Assembly (NCBI GenBank): GCA_963920705.1
Contig: OY987237.1
Span: 3,564,601-3,628,600, forward strand
Length of the DNA stretch: 64,000 nucleotides
From: Odiellus spinosus
Lineage: Eukaryota > Arthropoda > Arachnida > Opiliones > Phalangiidae
Direction of reading: 5' to 3'
Of this stretch, positions 46,860 to 58,679 are shown one piece after another. Made by a program: the position numbers and the translations under genes. Each line of letters starts with the position of its first letter. Within the stretch, counting starts at the first letter, position 1. The notes beneath the pieces were generated by a model that worked only from the letters and a program-made list of their open reading frames with translations, was not told the origin of the DNA and did not search any database.

Positions 46860-47039
46860 TTAAAGGGAAACTGTAAGCTCGAATTGAAAGATGTTTTTGG
46901 TTATAATTATAAGAATATAAGATATTCGGGTTGTTTCATTTGATTTGAAAGATTTTCTGTGGATTTGAAAGATTTGTAGTAATTTATTTTTGACGTTTTA
47001 GAGTGTAAATTCACTTAACAGTTCATAGTTTCCCTTTAA
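46860..47039. mobile_element. Compact TTAA-flanked AGGG MITE, 172 bp
   Basis: TTAA, AGGGAAACTGTAAGCTCGAA (46864) to ACAGTTCATAGTTTCCCT (47035), TTAA. It is the shortest complete member here. Interior has GAAAGATTTTCTGTGGATTT repeats. Confidence 0.8.
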
Positions 47040-47264
47040 AAATTCCCATTTTTGAAAGACCGACCCAATCTTTAACAGCTGCCACTTGTTCAAGCGATTT
47101 TTAAAATTTTCAACTCATTTTGTTATAAGATTGTGTCACAATTATCGGTTATTGTTTTTGAGAAATTATGATTTTAGAGTACGTCTCTTATTTAAACTTT
47201 TCTGTTAGTTTACAAAATTGTTTTTGTATTGAAGGGATAATGAAATCTTTATTTAATAGAAATC
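47040..47264. other. AT-rich DNA with unpaired AGGG-family end
   Basis: TTGAAGGGATAATGAAATC at 47229-47247 is a left end directly upstream of satellite cluster 3. Confidence 0.45.
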
Positions 47265-47850
47265 TAGCAAAATTTCCAAAAATGACACGTATCATAAAAT
47301 GGCCGTAAATTTTCTCCTTGACCTCCTAGGCATAAACCGATTGCACCATTAGAAAGAAGACATTCCCTAAACTATTTTAAGATCATAAAATTCACATGAG
47401 CCACTCGTTAAAGGTGATTCGCCACTCGATAGAAATCGAGCAAAAGTCCAAAAATGAGTCCTATATATTAAAATTAAAATGGCCGTAAATTTTCTCCTTG
47501 ACCTCCTAGGCATAAACCGATTGCACCATTAGAAAGAAGACATTCCTTAGATTATTTTAAAGTCATAAAATTCACATGAGCCACTCATTAAAGGTGTTTC
47601 GCCACTCGATAGAAATCGAGCAAAAGTCCAAAAATGAGTCCTATATATTAAAATTAAAATGTCCGTAACTTTTCTCCTGGCCCTCCTAGGCATAAACCGA
47701 TTGCACCATTAGAAAGAAGACATTCCCTAGATTATTTTAAGATCATAAAGTCCTGTTTTGCCACTCAAAATAAGTGTTTCGCCACTCGATATAAATCGAG
47801 CAAATGTCCAAAAATGAAGCCTACATTAAAATTAAAATATAAGATGAATA
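47265..47850. repeat. 178-bp satellite, cluster 3 (about 3.3 units)
   Basis: Same unit as at 14215 and 23172. Landmarks at 47314, 47494 and 47674 give 180 bp because a CTATATATTA insertion adds two bases. The cluster starts soon after an AGGG-family end. Confidence 0.9.
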
Positions 47851-48649
47851 GGATGAACTTCGAAAGGTAACTACACGTTCAAGTACGCGTAGACGTTCTT
47901 CGCACGATATATCAAACTCGATATTATCAACACGTTGCAATTTGAAACAAACCATAAAAGGTACGACTCGCGCGTGAAAGCGGAAGCGACGGGGTCACGG
48001 GGAAGGGGTCAAAAGAAGGTTCATGAACCGTACTAAACGCTAAGGGAACGCGTGGTTGCCTTTCATCAAGCCGCTTATAACTTAGACTACAATTCGCGAA
48101 CAGTGTTGTATCTCAATCCAAAGCTGACGCGGACGTATACCCAATATTAAACCTTATATAATTAAAATTGTTCGTATACAAACTGAATACGAATATGATT
48201 TTAAATAATACCACACCCTTAAAAGGGTCTATAATTCTCCCTAGAACAGCCTGTTTTTCAACACCGATTTGATTCCGTTTTAAGGTTGGAATTGTGTATG
48301 TAGGCTCTCCGGGGTGTATTTAAAACTTTAAGATCTCCTCCTTTTAACCTTCCACCCTTCGAGTAACTTTCAACAGCTGCGCACACGACGTTAAAAGCTT
48401 GGATATGGATACGCTAGATATAGGCTTAGCGTTAAAATGCTAATTTAAACGGTGCTCAAGCATTAACTTAAAAGCGGCGAAGGTATATCTATAGCTAGCT
48501 CCAAAAGGGCCATTTTTAGACCATATACTTGTTATAAAGGTTCAAAGAGCTCCGAATAGCTCACACGTTTAACTCTAAAGGCAAATGGAAATACTTTAGA
48601 ACAAAAACCTTATTTCTGATTGTTTAATTTTTTAGTTTATTTAATATTA
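47851..48649. other. Mixed DNA, partly CpG-rich
   Basis: 47880-48130 has more CpG than its flanks (ACTCGCGCGTGAAAGCGGAA). ATAGGCTTAGCGTTAAAA at 48419. No ORF. Confidence 0.3.
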
Positions 48650-49850
48650 TTAATTATTATTTATCTTCTATTAATTTTTTATATTTCATTATCTATTTAT
48701 TATTATTTAATATTTTAATAATTAATTAATTTTATTATCTATTTATTATTATTTAATATTTTAATAATTAATTAATTTTATTATCATTATTATTTAATAT
48801 TTTAATAATTAATTAATTTTATTATCATTATTATTTAATATTTTAATAATTAATTAATTTTATTATCATTATTATTTAATATTTTAATAATTAATTAATT
48901 TTATTATCATTATTATTTAATATTTTAATAATTAATTAATTTTATTATCATTATTATTTAATATTTTAATAATTAATTAATTTTATTATCATTATTATTT
49001 AATATTTTAATAATTAATTAATTTTATTATCATTATTATTTAATATTTTAATAATTAATTAATTTTATTATCATTATTATTTAATATTTTAATAATTAAT
49101 TAATTTTATTATCATTATTATTTAATATTTTAATAATTAATTAATTTTATTATCATTATTATTTAATATTTTAATAATTAATTAATTTTATTATCATTAT
49201 TATTTAATATTTTAATAATTAATTAATTTTATTATCATTATTATTTAATATTTTAATAATTAATTAATTTTATTATCATTATTATTTAATATTTTAATAA
49301 TTAATTAATTTTATTATCATTATTATTTAATATTTTAATAATTAATTAATTTTATTATCATTATTATTTAATATTTTAATAATTAATTAATTTTATTATC
49401 ATTATTATTTAATATTTTAATAATTAATTAATTTTATTATCATTATTATTTAATATTTTAATAATTAATTAATTTTATTATCATTATTATTTAATATTTT
49501 AATAATTAATTAATTTTATTATCATTATTATTTAATGTTTTAATAATTAATTAATTTTATTATCATTATTATTTAATATTTTAATAATTAATTTTATTAT
49601 CATTATTATTTAATATTTTAATAATTAATTAATTTTATTATCATTATTATTTAATATTTTAATAATTAATTAATTTTATTATCATTATTATTTAATATTT
49701 TAATAATTAATTAATTTTATTATCATTATTATTTAATATTTTAATAATTAATTAATTTTATTATCATTATTATTTAATATTTTAATAATTAATTAATTTT
49801 ATTATCATTATTATTTATTTTTAATTATCATTATTATTTATTTTTAATTA
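48650..49850. repeat. 41-bp AT-only tandem array, highly homogeneous
   Basis: From about 48780, units reading TTATCATTATTATTTAATAT then TTTAATAATTAATTAATTTTA repeat at exactly 41 bp for about 25 copies. I noticed only a few changes: ATGTTTTAAT near 49535, a 4-bp deletion near 49590, and a decayed end. The first 130 bases are a diverged version. Confidence 0.98.
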
Positions 49851-49960
49851 TCATCACCTTAATTTGACCTTTAACCTCCTAGAAAAATTCTGAAATCAAC
49901 ATCCAAAATTATTTACACGTATATAGCTTATATCTTAGGCAAAAGTTATGAAAATCTTAC
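49851..49960. other. Spacer, nothing identified
   Basis: AT-rich. Confidence 0.3.
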
Positions 49961-50230
49961 GCTAGCTTGTTGGTCCAATGGTATGGAATTATAACTAAGG
50001 GAACGGATCGATATTGGGAAGGAGTTGGGACGAAGATCATGATGTTCAGGATGCTGAGAGGATCCCGTCCGTTTGGGGATGAAAGGAAGAAATTATAATA
50101 TTATTACTGCTGGCTGGTGGTACTTCCAGTCAACATCTTAGGGCTGATGCCACCACCAGAGACAGAGGATACAGTATCATACAAAACGGCGAACATCACG
50201 CAATCTGAATATATCAGGAGAAAACTTCGC
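49961..50230 (+). repeat. tRNA-Pro-like fragment, possible SINE head
   Basis: From 49964 the sequence AGCTTGTTGGTCCAATGGTA aligns with the 5' half of animal tRNA-Pro, and an AAGGG follows where the anticodon loop would be. TGGTCCAATGG fits the Pol III A box (TRGYNNARNNG); GGATCGATATT (50005) is a poor B box. The 3' half and acceptor pairing are missing. Following DNA to 50230 is less AT-rich, contains a CTGGTGGT...ACCACCAG inverted pair (50113-50160) and could be a SINE body. The overlapping 69-codon ORF (50117-50326) is not recognised. Confidence 0.35.
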
Positions 50231-50490
50231 TGCCCATTCTTCGCCCACCCTCTCTCTCTTTCTCTTATCCTTTCGTTCTTTAACCCCGCCCCCCCGCCGG
50301 AAGAAAATTCCTTTTCGCTTCTTTAATAACCGGCAGAGAGCTATCTGAGAGCCGAGTCGAAGATTCTAAGCATTTTTTATCACCAAGGCCTAAGTCTCGT
50401 ATTTATAAATATGCCTTCACAAGTTTTGCAAAATTAACCGGGACATATAATATGCATTTTTTTTTTTGAAGCTATAAATTCAGGAATAGA
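50231..50490. other. Pyrimidine-rich stretch, nothing firm
   Basis: TCTCTCTC and CCCGCCCCCCCGCC tracts. Confidence 0.3.
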
Positions 50491-50496
50491 AATTTT

Positions 50497-50606
50497 CCAG
50501 TTCTTTCTAGACTTTTCTAGGAATTTCTAGAACTTTTCAGACCTTTCTAGAACTTTTAAGCGCTTTCCAGAATGTTCTAAACCTCTCCAGACTTTTCTGG
50601 AACCTT
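50497..50606. repeat. Degenerate TTTCTAGAACTTTT minisatellite
   Basis: About six irregular units of 17-20 bp built on TCTAGAACTTTT / CCAGACTTTT. Confidence 0.65.
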
Positions 50607-51050
50607 ATAGAACATTAATAACTATGTAAATTAGTAGTTTTTAATTATTAGGTCAAAGTTTCAAAGTAACTTAAACAATTAGTGAAAGCAAGGTGATTTA
50701 TTTAATTAAATGAAATTTTGGTTATAATTTTGATCACAATTAAACCGACTTTGCGTCGAAAACAATCATTTAAGATCGAAATTTCGCTAAGCCTAATTTT
50801 TATTAGTAATAATGATTACGCCACGTGATTAATTAATTAACCAATAAGTTTCCAAGTCTAAATATAACTGAGGAAGAAAGCTATAATGGTGAAGTCACCT
50901 TTATATTTGCGTTAGTGTTAGGGTATAACTTTAGGCCTAAAAGTCCTTTTACTCTCGCACGCGCGTATACGTCAGCGTGTATTTCGCTTTGAGCCTATAG
51001 GAAGCGCCCTTTTCTCTTTCAGTCGTCATTCTATATATATATTTCAGCTC
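50607..51050. other. AT-rich DNA passing into a CpG-richer stretch
   Basis: From 50955 CpG words increase (CGCACGCGCGTATACGTCAG). CTTTCAGTCGTCATT at 51017 matches an arthropod initiator (TCAGT), and a TATATATA lies at 51033. A promoter here is speculative. Confidence 0.2.
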
Positions 51051-51200
51051 GTGCACACTTCATTTCGCTCGCGTTCGCGCGCGGGAGGGACGCTATCCTC
51101 CTCGAGAGCCCCGTTTGTTATTACTACTACGCGTCATTACCCATTTGCCCTCCACTATATCGCCTCCCGTCTTTATATCTCCACTTCCTTCTACTCTCTC

Positions 51201-51231
<31 letters not shown>

Positions 51232-51400
51232 ACGCTCTCATCGTCATCATGGAGAAAGTAAAAGAGGAGAGAGTTTTGTATATATATCAAGGAATTTCTC
51301 GATATGGCGCTCGAGACCCGTATCAAAAACCATGGAGGGTTTACGCGCGCTTTCAATTTAAACTGGGTATCATTTTGACTCAAATTATATAGAAGAAAAG
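51051..51400. other. CT microsatellite within CpG-rich sequence
   Basis: (CT)n at 51203-51232. The plus ORF 51051-51392 (113 codons) and the minus ORF 51093-51383 (96 codons) overlap and both cross the microsatellite (SLSLSLS, RERERERE). Neither looks genuine. Confidence 0.5.
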
Positions 51401-52555
51401 GCCCTATTTCCTATATTAGACGACAAGTTAACCGGGAAATGATATTTGGCGTTTTTAACCCCTATACTATATGGGCGCTGTTTTCATTTAAGGATGTTGT
51501 TTAGGGTTTCTCTTGGTAAATAAGAATATAAGGAAAGGTTTTGGAGTTAAAGAGATAGTAAGGCGTTTAAATATTTTATGCGAAACTTTGTCACGTGACA
51601 GAATGCGTTTGCTCTATTTTATAGCCACGCGTGAGAACGTAGTGATGACGTCTAAGGTTTTGATTGAATGAGTAAGATTATAAAATATTTAATTGGGAAT
51701 TCGTATATAGACTTACTATTTGTCGGACTTTAGTTAGTGTGGGTCATAGTTCACGACCCCCTTCTATAGGAGGAAAGTCTTATTTTCCTTAGGCGAAACC
51801 GGCAATCAAATATATATTGTTGCTTTTTTGGTCACTCCAGTCAGCAAGGTCAATTGGAATTCTTGATAAATTGGTGATAGTGTCACTTTAAAAATAAATT
51901 GTTCGGTACTGAAATTCGATTAGATTTTAAAATTGAAATGTTATAGAAAAAGAAATGGAATCAGATCAGGTTATTTGAGTTACCTGATTCCATCCAATTA
52001 AGCAACATCTTATATTTGAGATACATTTCTTTATTTGTTCACTTTTTCTTAAAATGGACACCAAATTCCTATTTCTACGCGAATTTAAGTTGTTTCCGAA
52101 GTTTAACTGTAGTTTAACCATTACCATTGGTAACTAACAGCGTAATTACTGATTTAGACCTATATTCAAAACGATTCCACGCTCTACTAGTAAAGATAGA
52201 TCTCTTAAAGTAAAATGTGTCCAACTTTGCAAATTAATGACTTGAAAAAGTGCTTGAAAGCCATATAAGATTAGTTTCAACAGCGCCAGTGTCTAGAGTA
52301 ATTAGTTTTAAAGAAGAGAAAAGTCCAACGAACAATCTATCACGATCAACATCCGGTTGAAAATGGATCGATGTTCCTTTTGGACCCGTCTCATCTCACT
52401 TTAAAGCGAGATTCAAGCTTTTTAATCAACTCCAAATAGTAAATGAGTCATATTTTCGTAAAGATCGTTAAAAAACGATTCAAAATATATATACATATGT
52501 CATAGAAAAAAATTAGAGAGACAGTAAAAATACATTTTTTAAAATCAAATTTTCC
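51401..52555. other. No recognisable feature
   Basis: AT-rich DNA without arrays. Confidence 0.3.
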
Positions 52556-52690
52556 CGCAATTTACGTCATCAATATGGTCACGTGTCTATTGTATAGAGC
52601 CTATAGTTGATTTTCGCGCGTAATTATGGCACCTATAGTGATAAGTTCGCTTTCGCGCGTTTTTTTAACAAGACGGATAAGAAAATTCGC
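52556..52690 (-). repeat. GCGCGAAAGCGA module, reverse copy
   Basis: TTTACGTCATCAATATGGTC, CACGTG and AAGTTCGCTTTCGCGCG match the complement of the module at 27047. Confidence 0.65.
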
Positions 52691-54355
52691 GTTTCCAGAA
52701 TTAGTCTAAAATATAAGAAAAAAATTTCAAATTGACTTTTAATTCGAAGAATATAAATAAAACGATAAGATTTTAAATCATCTTTTTATTCGTTATTTTA
52801 ACGAAAATAAATTTTGAATTTAATTTTTATACGAACGTATAACGCTGATAATATTCTAAGATAAGTTGCCATTTTTGGATAAAAACGTATATGGATTATG
52901 TTTTTTACTTTATCTTCGAATAAGTTAATGAAAAATAGTCTATGTTTTAATTAAACGGATAATCAGAATTAAGTAGATTTTATCCAATTAATAAAATTTA
53001 TACGAATTCCGAGCTCTAGTGACGAAGCTATAGGGATGTACAAATATATGTTTTTGAAACAAGTCATTCTTTAACATAGCGTCTAACGATCATACCTACA
53101 GACCGTGACGTAATGTCCCGTCTTGCTGTCCCCATGTTTTATTTTTGACAGGACACACAAATTGTTTCGGAACTATTATAAGGCTCCATTTATAAAGCGT
53201 GGGAGTCCATTTTAATCGAAGTTGACATATTTAGGAAATAGACCAGACGATTATTATATATATCCAAGGCTTTAGAACTAATTAAAGTTAAAGCTACGGA
53301 GGTAGAAATAGCAATAACAACCTTTGGTTCAACATGGTGCCTTTCTTCCTATTACGTCAAAATCAATGAACAATTTTCTTTACACGAACTATTTTTTTGT
53401 TCCCTGAGGTTTTATATTAAGTATTCATCCTCCTTAAGCTTTATTAGTTATGAAAAGTGATATTAGTTTCTATCTAACCCTTTTTCGAGGCGTAACTGGT
53501 TGATATTCTACCTGAATTAACAATTTTATCCATTTAATGAATTAGAATAGTGTAAAAGGCACTAAGCCTTGGTTTCAAAACCCGATTTCTATCTTCCCCT
53601 AATGTTTCTTTATTCGTCTTATTTTCGTGTTAAAGTATAGTTTTCCCAGGGAATAAAAGCGAATACGGTAAAAGGCGGTATAATATTATATTTAACCCGA
53701 TTTCTCTCTTTTTCTTCTAACATTTATTAATTCAACCTAATTTCGTGTTAAAATTGTTAGTTTTGTCCAGGGAATAAATTCGAATATTGAGGAAGGTAAT
53801 ATAATGTTGTATTTAACTGTTTTCTCTCTCCTTTCCCTATAAATTGTTCATTCAGCGTAATTCGTTGCGTATTTCCTTCCACAAATTAAAATACGTGTTT
53901 TGTTTGCAAATAATAGAGCGAATTTAATAGGTTTTTCTCTCTCTCTCTCTCTTTCTCTCTCTCTGGAGGTTATAGGTTATTTCGAACCTTCGAATGAACT
54001 TAATTTTAACGTTAAATATCGTTTTTTTAGGATATTAAAAAGCCATTCTAAGATTGCAAGTATAAAAATATAAATAATTATATTGGGTATTTGTTCGGAC
54101 AATTTCAAAAATTGATTTTGTCTGTTTGACCACCGTTTATCTCTTTTAGTTTTTTTTTTATTTTTTCAATTTCATATCGTAATTGTTTTTCGTCGTTTCA
54201 CGATTCCATTTCTATTTTATTTTTGGCATTTTTTTTATATTTTCATTTGATTTGTGAGTATTCGATCACGTGCCTGTTAGGTTATGTTGAATTATTTTTT
54301 CTTGATTGGCTGAGAAATATAGCTTACTTTCTCAGTGTACGTAAAAAAAACCTTA
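52691..54355. other. AT-rich DNA with small CT repeat
   Basis: (CT)n at 53935-53965. Two related stretches near 53575-53660 and 53695-53780 (CCCGATTTCT...CGTGTTAAA...CAGGGAATAAA) form a diverged direct duplication of about 120 bp. Confidence 0.4.
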
Positions 54356-55200
54356 CTTTTATTATCACGTGATTAAATTATATTTAAATTATTTTAAAGG
54401 GATTATAAAATGATTTATTTAATGGTTTAATTACTAAAATTTAATAATTTAGAAACACGTGCGTTTACGTAAATTCGTTACCTTCTACAGCGCTTTGATT
54501 ATCACGTGATTAAATTATATTAATATTATTTTAAAGGGTTTGGGAATTTTCTTTTAGTTAATATATTTAAAACGAAATTTTTTATACAGATATAACGTAA
54601 TCTATTCGTTATATCTGTACGCTGTACCGTCTAAAGCGCTTTGATTATCACGTGATTAAATTATATTAATATTATTTTAAAGGGTTTGGGAATTTTCTTT
54701 TAGTTAATATATTTAAAACGAAATTTTTTATACAGATATAACGTAATCTATTCGTTATATCTGTACGCTGTACCGTCTAAAGCGCTTTGATTATCACGTG
54801 ATTAAATTATATTAATATTATTTTAAAGGGTTTGGGAATTTTCTTTTAGTTAATATATTTAAAACGAATTTTTTTATACAGATATAACGTAATCTATTCG
54901 TTATATCTGTACGCTGTCCCGTCTAAAGCGCTTTGATTATCACGTGATTAAATTATATTAATATTATTTTAAAGGGTTTGGGACTTTTCTTTTAGTTAAT
55001 TTAAAACGAAATTTTTTATACAGATATAACGTAATCTATTCGTTATATCTGTACGCTGTACCGTCTAAAGCGCTTTGATTATCACGTGATTAAATTCTAT
55101 TAATATTATTTTAAAGGGTTTGGGAATTTTTTTAGTTAATATTTTTAACACGAAATTTTTTATACAGATATAACGTAATTTATTCGTTATATCTGTACGC
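54356..55200. repeat. 146-bp tandem array with a hairpin in each unit
   Basis: GCGCTTTGATTATCACGTGA starts units at 54490, 54636, 54782, 54928 and 55070 (spacings 146, 146, 146, 142); a partial unit precedes. Each unit has a CACGTG palindrome, TTTTAAAGGGTTTGGGAATT, and ACAGATATAACG with CGTTATATCTGT, a perfect 12-bp stem around a 9-base loop. Units are nearly identical. Confidence 0.98.
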
Positions 55201-55582
55201 TTTATACGTATTTCGTTGGAAACTAGACTCAAAAATCGTATACATCTAAATCTTGCTGCATAAAATATACTCTTCAAACTTCTCTCTCTCATAAAAAAAA
55301 AAAGAAAAAAAATAGGATTTCTTTCAATTTCTGTGGCCAACAGGGTCAAGTATTTCCCCCGGGGGTTTTCCCCCTGCACCCCATCACCTTTTTCCTTCCG
55401 TAGTCTGATAACTTTTTCCTATATATATATATATATTCCAAGTTTACTACGCGAGATCTGGATAAGGACACCCAAGTGTTAGTTCAATATTTTGAACCAA
55501 TAGGGGCATGCCGAAAAAACGAATAGAAATTCCATCTGAATTTCAAGCTCTATATCCATTACATCAAATATTATGAACGTAA
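55201..55582. other. No recognisable feature
   Basis: The 104-codon minus ORF (55065-55379) begins in the array and is not recognised. A TA run lies near 55421-55435. Confidence 0.35.
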
Positions 55583-55860
55583 AGGGAGAGTGAAACCTAA
55601 TAGGCCTAATTATAACCAATAAAAAGTTTACAAAACAAATATTAAACTAGAAATAAATTTAAAACCATTAAAATAGGCTTAGCTCGATTCGTGGAGATGA
55701 GCTGAATTTCTTCTAATTGAAGGGTCATCGACCAATGAACAAAGACCCCCTCGTTAAGGCGAGATCTAATTAAGACTTTCAATAACATTCTATTGATCAC
55801 TGACTAATCAATGCGAAGATTCACAGCTGATCTCCATGAATCCAGCTAAGCCTAAATCAA
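55583..55860. mobile_element. AGGG-family element with foldback core, right end missing
   Basis: GTAA then AGGGAGAGTGAAACCTAATA (55583), then AATAGGCTTAGCTCGATTCG and GGAGATGAGCTG. The right arm returns as CAGCTGATCTCCATGAATCC and AGCTAAGCCTA, and breaks off near 55857 where the copy at 62295 continues to its CCCT end. Confidence 0.75.
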
Positions 55861-56679
55861 GTCATGTTCTGTTATCTGAAATTGAAAATACGTTTTGATT
55901 TTAATTATGATTTGTTGAATGATCAGTTTTATTTAAAAAAAATTTTATCTATCAGATTTAATATTGTGTATTATTACGCCTTAGTATTGACTCTATTATT
56001 AACTCATTTTGGGAAAAGAGTCAGTGACACAATCTCAGCAAAAAAGCAAAAAAAAAGTCACGCCATACCAATAAATTTATATTCGATTGCCTTTAGACTC
56101 GCTATCGGGTTAGTTTGATCAAACCCCTTTGATTCCAATATTCTTTTATCAAAGAGATATCAGAGAAAGCGTGTATTGGAATATGTATATATATTTTTTT
56201 ATTCCCAGGGCTAGATGACTATTGGAATGGGTCCTGTCTGGCCATTGTAATCTATGGCTTAGGGAAATGGTTTCTGTTTGAGATCGAGTCTTTTCCAAAG
56301 TCAAAGATTGTCAGAGATAAGAAAAAAATATGTTTCGAATTTTACTAGCCCTTCCCTATATTGGCTTTTTTTCCCCCTGATATTCAAATGAAGTTGATAA
56401 TAGGTTGGAAACTAACGGCGGATTGATACGCAATGTTAAACTTCATTGATAAAAGTAGATTTGGAGATCAAATACTTAAATCTCGTGTTTTTCGATCCCA
56501 AGTCTTATACAAGTCCGATTGTAGGTCAAATGAAGATGTATTCTAATCTAAGATGTATTTTCCAAGTATTGGTTTCTTAACTGTGATTGGTTCGTTCCTT
56601 TTGTTGTTTTTTTGGGCTCTTAACTGTGATTGGTTAGTTCCCTTTGTTGTTTTTAATCATATTCAGAACACATAAAATT
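55861..56679. other. No recognisable feature
   Basis: An 84-codon plus ORF (55864-56118) reads FYLKKILSIRFNIVYYYALV-like AT-rich translation and is not recognised. A short direct repeat, TCTTAACTGTGATTGGTT, lies near 56576 and 56617. Confidence 0.3.
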
Positions 56680-56725
56680 TATTTCGCGCGGTCTTTTTCG
56701 TAAAAGTACTTAACCCAGATCAAAT
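56680..56725 (-). repeat. AAAGTACTTAA module relic
   Basis: TTTCGCGCGGTCTTTTTCGT and AAAAGTACTTAACCCAGATC match the reverse copies at 1930 and 24660. Confidence 0.6.
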
Positions 56726-57696
56726 TCTTCCTTTTAGTATGAAAATTAATTACATTTTGAGAAATAAACTACGTCATACACCTAAAAACAATATATTTTA
56801 TTAAGTTTAAAAAAAAATGATGATGAAATTAAAAAATAATTCATTATAGTGATAGTATCACTTTAAATTATTTTAACCAAAATCTAATAGCCCTAACGCG
56901 TTAATCGCTCTAGTTCTAAGCGTATGGTCCCTTAAGTAAATAGAAATACACTAGAAAACCAGGGGGTATCCCTTTTTTATTCTATCACCGTGGCTGTATG
57001 TTGACATTTTCAATTTTATCCTCAATTCCAGTTTCTCCTCCGTATAAATTTAAAAAATAAAAAAACTGCTCTTATTTATCGTGCTTTTGGTTTTGTAACC
57101 TTTTTTTAGGGGGGGGGGTCTGTATTTTACGTAGGGTATCCAAAATATTCCATCCCGTAGTATTGCTTCCGTAATGATTACCTCGAGGTTTGCGCAACCA
57201 ATTCTCCGAGGAGCATGAACCCGAAAATCTGCGCTTTTTCGTTCCGCTTTCCGATCGACTTTATATTCCAAAAAAATTCTATTTTTTTTTTTTTTATTTT
57301 TAGAAGTCAAATCCTGTTGCAATTTTTTTTTTTTTCTCCGCGATCCATATTCAATGACAAGGTTAGAATGATCTTAAATTCTTATTTGAAAATATTATTT
57401 TCTATGGGAATTTTAGTTTCTTCTAAGGATGTTATTTTGACTGGATTCTTTAGGGTTTAGTCTAGTAAGGTTTTTCCATCGTTACATTATTTTATGATCG
57501 AGACAGTCGTGACTCCAATTCAACGTCTTGTTCGCATTGTAAAGACTCGATGTATATATTTTTTTTAGTAATTTATAGGCTCTTAAATTATAACTAATTT
57601 TAATAATTGATAAATTATAATTGATAAATTAAAAATTAAAATTAAAAATATATTTTTTTTATTTCTGGGACGATAATTTTCATACGAATTTCTATA
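56726..57696. other. AT-rich DNA with homopolymer runs
   Basis: G run near 57111-57118 and T runs near 57280-57336. ORFs on both strands (57050-57322, 57215-57460) are driven by K/F-rich homopolymers. Confidence 0.35.
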
Positions 57697-57905
57697 TAAG
57701 TACTTTTACGAAAAATACCGCACGAAAGTAGACTCTACCATATTCAGGCGACCATATTGATGACGTAATATCCCAGGAATTTTTATTTTAAACATTTCGA
57801 AAATGGTGATTATATATTTTTTTTTTTTTTTTTTTACTGTCGCTGTAATTTTGCTCTATGGCATACGTATATATATTTTGAATCGTTTTTTGAATCGATT
57901 TGCAT
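57697..57905 (+). repeat. Dispersed module, copy of 27047-27290
   Basis: AAGTACTTTTACGAAAAATA, then CCATATTGATGACGTAATAT, ATGGTGATTATATATTTT, a T tract, and ACTGTCGCTGTAATTTTGCT. The ORF 57803-58126 (107 codons) shares YILNRF with the one at 27099, then reads unrelated AT-rich sequence. Confidence 0.65.
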
Positions 57906-58679
57906 TTCGAGTTCATGAAAATCGTGACAGCCTACCTTTAAATTATAATTATAAATTCATTTTTAATGAATTTATTCTTCCCGAGAATCCGGAAAATAAT
58001 GAATATTTTAATTCTTTCTTATATTTTTTTAATTATTTAAATTTTCTTCAGAACAAATACTTCAATTTTAGAAATTATCAAAGTTTTGAGGGAAAAGCAA
58101 ACTACTCTATTAGAAGGGACTTGTGATTCCAGGCGTTTTGAATTTAGCCCCTGTAGAAATGTTCCAACCTCGATGCACCGGTATTCATGGAAAAGTCGAA
58201 CATTCAGGGAAAGTTAGTCTATATTAGGGTTAATAATTATAAATATTACTTATTAACGAAGACTCTAACCAAGCGAAAATTATTAATAGATTAAACTTAT
58301 ATTTTTCGAGTAGATTAAAGGGAAGATGAAAGAAATTCGATAAAATTTTCCAATATGACGCGGAAAAATAAGGATTCTGGAAGCCCTGTTAATGCTAATT
58401 AATTTAAGTCTCTCAGGCAAATTACGCAATTAAATCTAATCTATAAAATAAAACTTGAAAATATCTCCCTGAGTGCAAATATTTTTTCATTATTCAACGA
58501 AGTTTAAAATTAATTTTAAAATTAAATATAACCGTAATTAAAAAAATTACTCTGGGAAGTTATTTAGAATTGCTTTTAGTTTAATTATAATTTAATTAAA
58601 AAATTCTTATAAGTCTAGAAACCTAATAAATCTTATTTAAAGTAAAGCCCGGATTAAAAAAAATTAATTTTACTTATCA
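57906..58679. other. AT-rich DNA with unpaired AGGG-family end
   Basis: GATTAAAGGGAAGATGAAAG at 58313-58332 is a left end without a partner. Confidence 0.4.

Noticed and set aside
50497-50606. Heat-shock element cluster (TTCTAGAA)
   Set aside because: GAA/TTC spacing does not hold over three consecutive modules; it fits a decayed minisatellite better.
51051-51392. 113-codon plus-strand ORF
   Set aside because: It crosses a CT microsatellite and CpG-rich DNA and overlaps a 96-codon ORF on the other strand; composition explains both.
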